Position numbers and translations under genes: made by a program
Assembly (NCBI GenBank): GCA_006386115.1
Contig: VFIW01000004.1
Location: 1,144,164 to 1,208,163 of the forward strand
Direction of reading: 5' to 3'
Length of the DNA: 64,000 nt
Origin: Globisporangium splendens
Lineage: Eukaryota > Oomycota > Peronosporomycetes > Pythiales > Pythiaceae
The notes under the pieces: generated by a model
Told to the model about the DNA's origin: nothing
What the model saw: only the letters and a program-made list of their open reading frames with translations
Databases searched by the model: none
Shown here: positions 55,914-64,000 of the stretch, one piece after another
Layout of the letters: each line of letters begins with the position of its first letter
Position numbering within the stretch: position 1 is the first letter of the stretch

Positions 55914-56507
55914 TCAGACCTCTTTGTCCACAGAGAGAACCGCAGCGTGGACGCGCAGATCGTCTTCGTCCAGATCGAGACGCATCAGCAGGTCAGAAGG
56001 CGGCAGCTCTTCGCACTGCTGCTCCTCTTTCACGAACAGATCATACTGCTCGCTCAGCTGCCGCATGTATTCGTCAATCAGGAGCAGCTCCACCACCTCG
56101 GTCACTTTGCGACGACTCTCCAGGTTGCGCTGGTTCGAGTTGGCCTTGACGCGGTGGGACTCGCAGAAGCGGTGGAGCTGGCTGTTGCGTTTCAACGCGC
56201 GCGGGTTCTCGCGCCACTTTCTCGGGTAGCAGCGTCGTGCTCGAGGGTCGGTGCTTTTTTCTTGGATCGTGTGCGCGACCTCAAAGTGCTGTTGGGCAGC
56301 CTGGACTGTTGGTCGTTGGTGGATGTAGGAACAGCTGCTCACAGTTATGGTAGTAGTCGTTGTTGGACTGGGGACCTGTGTGTGAGGCAGGTTTGAGTAT
56401 TGAAATACTGAGTTCGTGTGGCGCGTTGTGCTTGGTCCACCCTCACGATGAATCACGCTCAAAACGTACGTCACGCAAAGGTGATTGCATTTGTAGAGAC
56501 ATATCAT
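55914..56507 (-). CDS. Zinc-knuckle family member 9 (B-type copy)
   Basis: Its 197-residue product is identical to member 7, including the missing second knuckle Cys. It is a product of the tandem duplication. Confidence 0.65.
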   Translation of the reverse strand: MICLYKCNHLCVTYVLSVIHREGGPSTTRHTNSVFQYSNLPHTQVPSPTTTTTITVSSCSYIHQRPTVQAAQQHFEVAHTIQEKSTDPRARRCYPRKWRENPRALKRNSQLHRFCESHRVKANSNQRNLESRRKVTEVVELLLIDEYMRQLSEQYDLFVKEEQQCEELPPSDLLMRLDLDEDDLRVHAAVLSVDKEV

Positions 56508-56625
56508 ATCGTCATGCTAGCGAGAAGAACTACGAAATTACTTAAAGGGAGACAGAGTGAGCTGAATGTCCTCAGAAACTCGTGATAGCAAGAAAAAGCT
56601 GACTGTGCTTCCACGTTGATTCACC

Positions 56626-56725
56626 GATTCACCACAGATTTCGTAATGAAGATTAGGTAGGAGAATGGATATTGTAGGTCACGACGATGATCCTCACCTT
56701 ATAAAGATAAAGATTCACCACAGAT
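56626..56725 (+). mobile_element. Duplicate of the 72-bp LINE tail with target-site duplication
   Basis: Same sequence as 54,474-54,573, displaced by 2,152 bp. It therefore predates the tandem duplication and is not an independent insertion. Confidence 0.85.
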
Positions 56726-56932
56726 GACTGATCAACTCATCACTCCTAGGCGAACGATTACTCGTGTAGATGAAGCGATCTCCTATTTCAATCACAAAGC
56801 AGAAACCTCTGTTTGTTTCAGAAGAATCGAGTGGTGCACATGTATCCATTTTTCATTATTTTGATACAGTCCAATTCATTTATCGGGAGTAGCTTTCTCG
56901 CGGTATACGTGGCAAGCTTCTCGTTTCTACTT

Positions 56933-57376
56933 TCACAGCGTGACCTCTTCGTCACCCTCATCCACCGACAGCACAGCGGCCAACACGCGGAGATCGTCTT
57001 CGTCCAGATCGAGTCGCACCAGCAAATCCGACGGTGGCAGCTGATCTTCATAACCTTGCTCCTGCTGAATCAGCAACTCGTACTGCTCGTTCAGCTGCTG
57101 CATGTACTCGTCGATGGGAAGCTGCTCCACCATCTGATCCGCCAGTCGTCGTCGCTGGAGCGCGCGCTGGTTCTTATTTGCCTTGGCGCGATGGAATTGA
57201 CAGAAGCGATGCAGGTTCCCGTCACGCTTGACGACGCGCGGGTTCATGCACGGCTTACTTGGGTAGCAGCACGTCGCCTGTGGGTTGGTGCTTTTCGTTT
57301 GGATTTCATGCGCGATGCTGAAGTACTGTTGAGTGGCTTGGGGGGTGCTGGGGTATTGGTAGACGTACGGGTTCAT
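56933..57376 (-). CDS. Zinc-knuckle family member 10 (A-type copy)
   Basis: Its 147-residue product is identical to member 8. It spans the junction of units 2 and 3. Confidence 0.75.
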   Translation of the reverse strand: MNPYVYQYPSTPQATQQYFSIAHEIQTKSTNPQATCCYPSKPCMNPRVVKRDGNLHRFCQFHRAKANKNQRALQRRRLADQMVEQLPIDEYMQQLNEQYELLIQQEQGYEDQLPPSDLLVRLDLDEDDLRVLAAVLSVDEGDEEVTL

Positions 57377-57981
57377 GTTTGGGTTTGGTGGCTCGTTGGC
57401 TGGACCTGTTAGGCTGTGTTGCTTTGGTGTTCAAAGTGCAAATTGAGTTGTGAGGATGCAAAGCTTGGCTTTAGGTGCGGTGTCCGCGTTTGGATCTGCA
57501 ACGGAAAGCATAAGAAGAGATTTCGCTGTTACATGATGTCAGATTGATATCCTATGATGTATCAAGTCTGACGAAGTGGGGTGCTTGTGTGTGTCCTTTG
57601 TGATCTCAATTCGAGAATTCCAGGACCCTGTCTGAGATTTGACTCGCACCTCGATCTGAGCGCTCCGTATACCCCAAAATAACGGGAATAACAGACAGTC
57701 AAGTGGGGCAAATAGAATTGTTTGTACCCGTGTTTGACCCACTTGGCTGATGTCTCATCTGTCATCACAATGGCTCCCTAGAACGCAGATGAACGCAAGC
57801 CTTCGTCGCCAAATGGCTCAGTATTATATGAAGAGCATCTCTTGGACACTCAACAGCGTGAAGCAAGAGGGCACACTCTAACCAGTAGCCTGTCATGCTT
57901 GTCAAATTACGCTTTCGTGGATATGTCATTTCACTGTGCATTATTTTAGGTTATCTATCTTCTAACGTGTTCGTGTGAGGC
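57106..57981. repeat. 2,152-bp tandem repeat, partial unit 3
   Basis: The first 876 bp of a third unit. Homology stops abruptly after GTGTGAGGC at 57,981 (matching 53,677 in unit 1), before the B-type gene. One visible substitution lies in the hairpin arm (GTGGGGCAA for GTGGGTCAA). Confidence 0.9.
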
Positions 57982-58780
57982 ACGTGGCGCCATCCATGAA
58001 TGCATCCTTCCTTGGAAGTGTAACACACCCCTTGAATAGATGAATAAAGTACACCTTCGTGCTAGGCATGTGTTGGTGCGTCTTGCTTGTGCAGATTGTT
58101 CATTCCTTCATTGTTCGACCGCATGACTCGAGAACTCAGTTTGGTCGGTCGTAAGAATGTCATAAATCCCAGTTTCTGGGTTTTCTAATCGTATCTGCTG
58201 TTCGTATATTCGGGAGGAGTGTGCAATCTTCAGACTTGATATATCATAGGATATCAATCTGACATCGTATAACAGCAAAGCTCTTTCTTCTTCTGTGTAT
58301 CAGCAGAACTGGAATCCTAGAGAATTCCAGGAGGATATCCAGTTTCGGAGGCTGTAAAAGCACCCAATTTGAACCTTTCATACGCCCAAAATAACAGAAA
58401 TGAGTGGGTCAAATCGACATTTGGCCCACTTGGCCACCCGCCCCTTCTATGTGCACGTAGCTCCTCCAGGATATTTGGAATCCTGTGAGCACGACGCGGT
58501 CTAAATCAACAGTTCAGTGCGAAAGCGCATCAGTGCCACGTTGGCCACGTGACGCAGGGGCGAACTGTGCTCCGACAATGCAGTGCGCGCCAGACTCGGC
58601 AATGTGGCTGAGCAAACGATCTCTGAACTCTTCTCGGCCTCCTCCCACTCGGGAACCAAACGACACCAACGCCATCAAAAGGTGACATGGACTGGGGATC
58701 TTCGAATCATGTGTGCGATAAACATGTGAACGAATGCGTGTGTAAATGATATACTGTGGAGATTACACGCAATCGTGACC
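57982..58780. other. Spacer with a diverged hairpin module
   Basis: 58,233-58,277 is an inverted, diverged match to 53,225-53,270 (GATATATCATAGGATATCAA). 58,380-58,440 resembles the CCAAAATAAC..GTGGGTCAAA part of the module. No gene seen. Confidence 0.5.
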
Positions 58781-58782
58781 TC

Positions 58783-60560
58783 TTTTATCTTTATAAGGTG
58801 AGGTATATTTAGGTTCATCTTCGTGACCTACAATATACATTCTCCTACCTAATCTTCATTGCGAATTTCATACAGGAGTGTAAATGTGTCTACAGCGCGG
58901 ATTGCAATAGATCACTTCTGAATGCTAAATAATCTTTGACCAGGATGGCATTTTCTCTTGGTCCTATGTGAGGCTGCCTTGTGTTGTCCAATGACCTTGG
59001 GTCTTCCGAACTTCGCATAAGCCAATGTATGACGTCGTTGTCTAGATCCTGGGTGAGATTGTTGAAAGCAGCTCGATGAGTTGGGAAGTGAACCTGCGTT
59101 GAGATTCTGGTGTCCATGGCTAGGTTGGCGGCTGAGTCCGCCATCTTGTTGAAGGCACGGTAGTGATGGTACCGTCCTCGGATGTCGATGCAATCCGCGA
59201 GTCGTCGACTTGTCTGGTATAAACGTGCCAATCGGTGCTGTCGAGGGGACCGATGCATTCTCTGTTGGGAGATAATGAGTGCACTGTCTCCAATCACGTA
59301 CAACGGCTCGAAGTGACTGCGTTGGGCTTCTCGGAGTCCGTGTATGAGACCCCAGTACTCGGCAAAGTTGTTGGTCGTGTCCTTCCTGCTATATGCCATG
59401 GTGGCGACCCAAATTAAACTGGCTGTGTGCGAGTCCTTATGGACACGCACGATAATGGATCCAGTCCCTCCTGGTCCTGGATTGCCGCGTTATCCACCAT
59501 CGAAAAACAACAGGTAAACGCCGCGAGTATCATTTGGAGTCAAGGGGATGGTGTCGGTTTGGCTGAGAAAGCAGTCGACATATGCCTTGAGAACTGCCGC
59601 AACCGTGTGACCGTCCGAGTCTCCAGCTTGCGCTTCAGCGAGTCGTGTGAGGTTTCGCATTCCTGCCTCTAATCTGGTCATCATGATCGTCATCTCAGCA
59701 GTCGATTCGATTGGATCCGAATCCATGCGTCGCAGATGCGCACACCAAATGGCTTGTATGAGCGACGCGCTCATATATCGCCACAGCGTGTGTGCGACGG
59801 GATAGAGGTGATCTTGGAGATGTTCATTGGAGCACTTGTGTCCGATAATGTGTCTCTTGATCGTGGTCCATGCACGCCTTGGAATATCTGGTAGATCCAG
59901 ACTGAAGATCCAGATTGCGGGGTCGTGACCAGGAGTGATTCCGATCTTCGCCCATAGCGCATAAAGTAGTTCCACACCAGTTTGGCTTTCGGACACTCCC
60001 AGAATAGATGTTGAACAGAAGATTGGACAACTTGGGAACATTCGGGATTCGAGTAGGATAGATCAGCTTTCTCATAGTTCCACATGGAGAGTCGGTTGGC
60101 TTTCAGCCGGAGAAGAGTCTGAGCCGTGTAAGCAGTAATCCCTGGGATGCTGTGTAATTCGCTCCATTGGATTAATTGCAGTCCTGGCCACAGAGATCCT
60201 GCTGTTTGGACAGCTTTGTTGACTGCTGCATCTCGAGTATCTTTGCCAATTTGTGTCCTCGCTGCTGCAACTTGCTGCCGATAGAAAGATCTGGTCGTAT
60301 TGTATCGTCCGTTGCCGCCCCATAGTTGCACGATTCTTGTGAAACGCGGATGTGCATGGAACGACACCTTCTGCCTGTTCAAGTCTCTTGTTGCCATGAT
60401 GTCACAGTCCATTGCGGAGTGAACTGTATGCGTAGCTTTGACTAGGGTCGTGTCGACGTGGGTCAGAGTTGCTTCACTGGTGTGCAGATGCCATTCGTGG
60501 TTATAATGACGTTGCCCGTTGTACAGCCGAAGCACATATAGCAGATATATTATCATCTGT
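58783..60560 (-). mobile_element. 5'-truncated LINE, copy 2 (RT zinc-binding region plus RNase H)
   Basis: A longer copy of the same LINE on the minus strand. It reads LWGGNGRYNTTRSFYRQQ, LRLKANRLSMWNYEKADLSY and SSVQHLFWECPKAKLVWNYF (the zinc-binding region downstream of the reverse transcriptase), then AIWIFSLDLPDIPRRAW, and RNase H from VYLLFFDGG to SDLLQSAL. Lesions: frame changes near 59,950 and 59,790, and TAA within GG*RGNPGPGG near 59,490, where copy 1 has Ser. The reading GLREAQRSHFEP is intact here. The 3' UTR (58,783-58,890) ends in CTTATAAAGATAAAA. The 5' boundary near 60,560 abuts family member 11; I could not identify a target-site duplication. Confidence 0.8.
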
Positions 60561-60566
60561 CGTGAA

Positions 60567-60969
60567 TCATACCGATATGTCAAAGCAAAGCGGATCGAAT
60601 GAGTTGTCAAAGTCGATATCGATGTCATACAGGAACCCTTCTAGGACGCGTGCATCGGCTTCATCGAGACCGAGGGACGAGATCACACAGGCGAACTTGT
60701 CTTGATCGTATGTGGTTTGGAGTTGATGCTTCCATTTGCCGTTTTTGCGCCAGGTTCCGCTGTTTGCGTCTCTCGTCTTGGTGTCTCTGGTTTTCGTTGG
60801 CCCTCTTGCGGTGAGCCACACAAAAGTGATGCAACTCGCTGCTGCGCTTCATGACTCGTGGACTGTTGCAGAATTTACTCGGGCAGCAGCATCTCAAGTC
60901 AGGGTCTTCGCTTCGTTCTTGGACCAAGTGGGCAAGCGTATCGATACGAGTGACCTCAAGGCTTGGCAT
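60567..60969 (-). pseudogene. Zinc-knuckle family member 11, frameshifted
   Basis: N-part: TRIDTLAHLVQERSEDPD, knuckle RCCCPSKFCNSPRVMK then SSELHHFCVAH (all four ligands kept), basic block RKRANENQRHQDERRKQRN. The frame then runs into VRLCDLVPRSR and stops at 60,661, while the natural continuation lies in another frame (WKHQLQTTYDQDKFACVISS, SLGLDEADARVLEGFLYDID), ending at 60,567. So an indel lies around 60,720-60,740. It might be a recent lesion or a base-calling error. The LINE copy 2 adjoins its 3' end. Confidence 0.6.
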
Positions 60970-61654
60970 CTTTGCTTCAGTTAGTGCCAGCAGGGCTGGG
61001 GAGGCTCTTGTTTCTTGAAGACCGTGCCAGAGTGTCGAACTTTGTAGAGCCAGGTAAGTTGGAAAATGGAGCTGTTCGTCGACCTGAGCTAATGCAAAGA
61101 ACTTTTCGTTCCCATTCAGCCGTCATGTAGGTGCATCTCCATTGCCTCAGTATTCATTCCGCGACTAGGTTGATGAGCTGGGCCAGGTCATGCCGTGCAT
61201 CCAGCGGGTCAACTGCGCTCCAGAGGAGTCGCACGCCGACAGCTCTACCTCAGGAAACGTGTATCCGCTCTCATTGTGTGCGCGCAACGAAATAACAATG
61301 ACACGTGCAACGAAATCAATACATGTGGTCTCAGTCTGTGCGTCGCGTTTGTAGAGGTCACACCCAGCAAAATGAAACATAAAGGTTGCTTTTCGTAACT
61401 TTTCAAAACGTTACGTACACTTCAAGTAATTACTATATAGTAGACTGAGTCTGAGTCTAATGGATATTCTGCGTCTGAGTCCTCGTGATGAGACGCACTG
61501 ATAGCAGAAAAAGGGAAACATGCGCCAAAATGCGCCACTTGCCGCCGCATGACTGCGTGGATTGAGAGCGCGTGTTAGAGCAGGAAACAGCACCAACAGC
61601 AAAAGAAGCACATGGAGGTGCTTGCAGTGCAGTCGTCGGGATATAACTGAGAGC
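60970..61654. other. Intergenic region before the coiled-coil gene
   Basis: No firm gene. A 71-residue minus-strand ORF (61,165-61,380) has no recognisable feature. The last 200 bp presumably hold the promoter of the next gene. Confidence 0.35.
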
Positions 61655-62659
61655 ATGGCACCCAAGAAGACGATGAAGAAGAACGACGAGCTCGAGGAAG
61701 AGGCACTCGCCGAGTGGCTCTCGCGCGGACTCGCGATCAAGGACTTCACCATGGAGAAAATGCTCAGTGCGTCTAGCTTCCTATATACAATGTCGCATAT
61801 GTGCATGTCAGCGTGTGTATTGTACTGAGCAGTGCGTGTTCATTATTGCGCAGAGCTCTGGATGGACGAAGATGGTGACGAGGACGAAGACGGCGAGGAC
61901 GCGTTGGCAGACAAGCAGGAGCTCATTCAGAGTTTCAGTGTGCTTGGACCGGTCGTGGAGCAGGCAAAGGAGTGCGTGACCGAGTTTAAGGAGATGGCGA
62001 TCTCAGAGGTGAGAGCGGATTTGTAGTGCTCATTTTTGTGAGGTGTCGTTTTGACATGACCGTGACCTTCTTGCTTTTGGTAACAGGCCAAACGTGCGAT
62101 AGCGACAGCAAAGCGACTGGCAGAGATTCCGCCGCTGCGTCGTCGCCGTTTGTTGCGCGAGCATGTCCGTGATGTGCATCAAATGGATGCCGACACCCAA
62201 AAATATGGCTACATCAAGCGCCGATTCCTCGAAGAGTACGAAGAAGCCACGAACGCTGATGCGGAATTGCAGTTTGGGTTGAAGAAGTGCAACAAGAGCA
62301 ATGCACTGTTGCTCTCGCGCTTTCATGAAATGAAGGACGAAGCAGACAAGGAGCAGCACGCTCGCATTCTCGCCGACATTGAACAGAAACGAAGAGAACG
62401 CATGGACCGCGACTTACAGGAAAAGCGCCGCATTCGTGGGCAAAAAGAGCGAGACGCAGCAGATCAACTAGTGTATCGTCGCCAGATGAATATGAAGTTT
62501 TGGAAGAAGCAACTGAAAGAGGCCAAGGCGTTCGCAGAATCGCACACTCATGCCCAGGAGGTGCAAGAAGAGTTTGAGCACCGCGTGGAGCAAACGAAGA
62601 GCGAGATTCAGCAGATGCAACGACAGGAAAGCGAGGATGCGCTGCGCAATTTTGATTGA
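61655..62659 (+). CDS. Coiled-coil protein of unknown function
   Basis: Three exons (61,655-61,766, 61,854-62,008, 62,087-62,659) join in frame to about 279 residues. The N-terminus is Lys/Glu-rich (PKKTMKKNDELEEEALAEWL) and followed by an acidic run (MDEDGDEDEDGEDAL). From about residue 90 to the end the protein is a long charged helix or coiled coil (LLREHVRDVHQMDADTQKYG, QKRRERMDRDLQEKRRIRGQ, FEHRVEQTKSEIQQMQRQE). No membrane or signal segment. I do not recognise the family; such proteins are often cytoskeletal or flagellar. The next gene is also a coiled-coil protein on the same strand, 120 bp on, and might be part of the same transcript. Confidence 0.7.
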
Positions 62660-62778
62660 ACCGTCACGAAATCGTCAATCGGTGTGTTTGATACGTCGTT
62701 TCAGGCTGGCGAGTGGAATTCTGCTACTGACGGTGGTCACCGGCCTGGCATGGGTCAGTTTCTCGTTCTCTGTGGAAA

Positions 62779-64000
62779 ATGACAAAGACATATCTATACA
62801 ATTGCTGTTCGAGGGCTAACGAATGCATCATGTTATTCGGTATAGACGAGTTCACAGTTGGAGTAACAAGCGCACGTGGATACATCGCCGAACACGAGCG
62901 AAAACGAGTTGGGCTCATGGAAGTTCAGTCCAATGTCATACGGCTTCGAGAGAAACTGGAGCAGATCGAACAAGGTGCAAGTGCATTTGCATTGGAGCGG
63001 AGAGCAATTTTGGAGCGGAAGAATAAAGTCTTAGCCGAGTTCAAGCAAATCGGCAGTGAGCATGACGAACTCAGCCAGACACTTGCGGGGCCACCTCGAC
63101 GTGACCCAAACGAAGATGAGAAAATGCAGTTCCATGTACTAGTGACACGGCGCGCTTCCCAGATGCAGCAACTCGCTGACTTGAACTCGCGTTTGGAGAA
63201 AATTGAAAAACGAGTGCAAATCACCGTGCGGTCGGAGGCTTCGTTCAGAGTTTTGCTCAAGTCGGCACAAGAAAGCGAAGCAAGGCTTGAGGACGTTGTC
63301 GGTGATATCGACAAGGGTCGCGCCAAACTGCCCGTGGTGATTGGTCGTGGCATCTTTCGGTCAGGAAACGCGAACGATGACTCCGCTGGTGGTGATCTCT
63401 CTCTACAAACCGTCACTGCTCCCAACACCGATCCCAATGCATTGCTCTCTCAAGTCACAATGGCGAGTAAGCTCGAGCTCTTGAAGAATGCTTCGGGTCC
63501 TGTCCGTGACCACTGCAAGAGAGCCAAAAACCTGGCGACAGATAAGTGGAAGTGGGGAGAGCACAAGGTGCTAGTGGAACAGGAATTTGAAGTCACCAAA
63601 ACCCGACTTGCAGACGTCCGTGACCGATTTGTGGAGCAGCAAAAGTCAAATCTTCGCGCAGATCTAATGCACGCGATTATGAGATACCACGTAAGTCTCT
63701 CTCGCTGGGGGCTGTCGATATTGTTTGCTAACTTCGTGGAATTCGTTTTCGTAGCAAGGAGGAAATAAACTTCGCAAATGCATATTCCCGCTAAAGGGAT
63801 ACATTGAGTGGTGGCAGCGACGAGACTCGGCGAAAACATCCAGAGTGTGCTTTGCTGAGCACTTGGACGGGATGCATTTAGAGAAACCTTACATCAGCGG
63901 TCGACTAAAGGGAAGCTTTCGGTTTCCGAAGCGTTGTGGCTATCGGTTGCAGATAGTAATTCGTCTGAGTCGCATTGATAACTCGAGTGATGTCGAAGGC
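62779..64000 (+). CDS. Coiled-coil protein, 3' end outside the window
   Basis: Exon 62,779-63,690 and, after an intron at 63,691-63,754, an exon running in frame to the window edge. The first 220 residues are coiled coil (VQSNVIRLREKLEQIEQGAS, QMQQLADLNSRLEKIEKRVQ), then a Ser/Gly-rich linker and another helical stretch (VLVEQEFEVTKTRLADVRDR). The next exon begins a globular part (GYIEWWQRRDSAKTSRVCFA, SGRLKGSFRFPKRCGYRLQI). The 5' end is uncertain: an upstream segment (GEWNSATDGGHRPGMGQF, about 62,705-62,760) lies behind a good acceptor (TTTCAG) and may be an earlier exon. Family not recognised. Confidence 0.6.

Larger units (their letters stand above)
54954..57105. repeat. 2,152-bp tandem repeat, unit 2
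   Basis: Complete second unit; all ORFs and repeats of unit 1 recur at +2,152 with the same lengths. Confidence 0.92.

Noticed and set aside
52802..57981. CRISPR-like or satellite array
   Set aside because: The unit is 2,152 bp and contains whole genes; there are no short repeats with unique spacers.
61165..61380. 71-residue minus-strand ORF upstream of the coiled-coil gene
   Set aside because: No motif, no splice partners, and it lies in the likely promoter of the + strand gene.

Overview
The window reads as nuclear DNA of an oomycete (stramenopile). Genes are compact and mostly broken by short GT-AG introns (about 60-110 nt), on both strands. The content is eukaryotic: NDC1 and ALADIN nucleoporins, Rab7, RAD51, a DENN protein, TMEM41/VTT and MFSD12-like proteins. 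The secreted GH3 exo-glucosidases and the fused pseudouridine glycosidase/PfkB kinase fit oomycetes. The assignment rests on family recognition, not on a search.

Layout. 1-3.4 kb: tail of a TauD-type dioxygenase, then the bifunctional pseudouridine-catabolism gene (minus strand). 3.5-6.4 kb: no gene, but a composite fold-back repeat (about 4.2-5.75 kb). 6.5-16.3 kb: a dense housekeeping block: NDC1, a two-domain AAA ATPase of the AFG2/SPATA5 type, ALADIN, an A20 zinc-finger protein and Rab7. In animals ALADIN is anchored to the pore by NDC1; here the two genes are one gene apart. 17.2-28.8 kb: two divergently oriented GH3 paralogues of 780 aa flank an MFS transporter. Their 3' halves are almost identical in DNA, as expected of gene conversion, and a decayed GH3 fragment follows the second copy. 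29.4-42.2 kb: RAD51, a secreted or membrane-anchored propeller-like protein (apparent frameshift), a small winged-helix-like gene, a large unknown gene with two homopolymer frameshifts, a DENN-domain gene with an in-frame TAG, a TMEM41-like gene and an MFSD12-like gene.

44.2-61.0 kb is the accessory part and the most interesting region. It holds about eleven intact, diverged, chimeric or broken members of a small-protein family. The shared plan is an N-terminal helix-like motif (QQYF..A..IQ), a C-x6-C-x15-C-x2-H putative zinc knuckle, an adjoining basic stretch (HR.KAN.NQR) and an acidic C-terminal motif (LDLDEDDLRVLAA.LS). Part of the array is a near-perfect 2,152-bp tandem duplication (2.4 copies, 52,802-57,981). 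The array also contains two 5'-truncated LINE copies, a 72-bp dead-on-arrival LINE tail, a Merlin/ISXO2-type transposase fragment and short hairpin repeats. 61.6-64 kb: two adjacent coiled-coil protein genes, the second running off the window.

I know no assigned function for the zinc-knuckle family. The combination of metal-knuckle, basic region and acidic tail suggests small nuclear or regulatory proteins, which is inference only. Exon boundaries are read by eye and N-termini are often uncertain.
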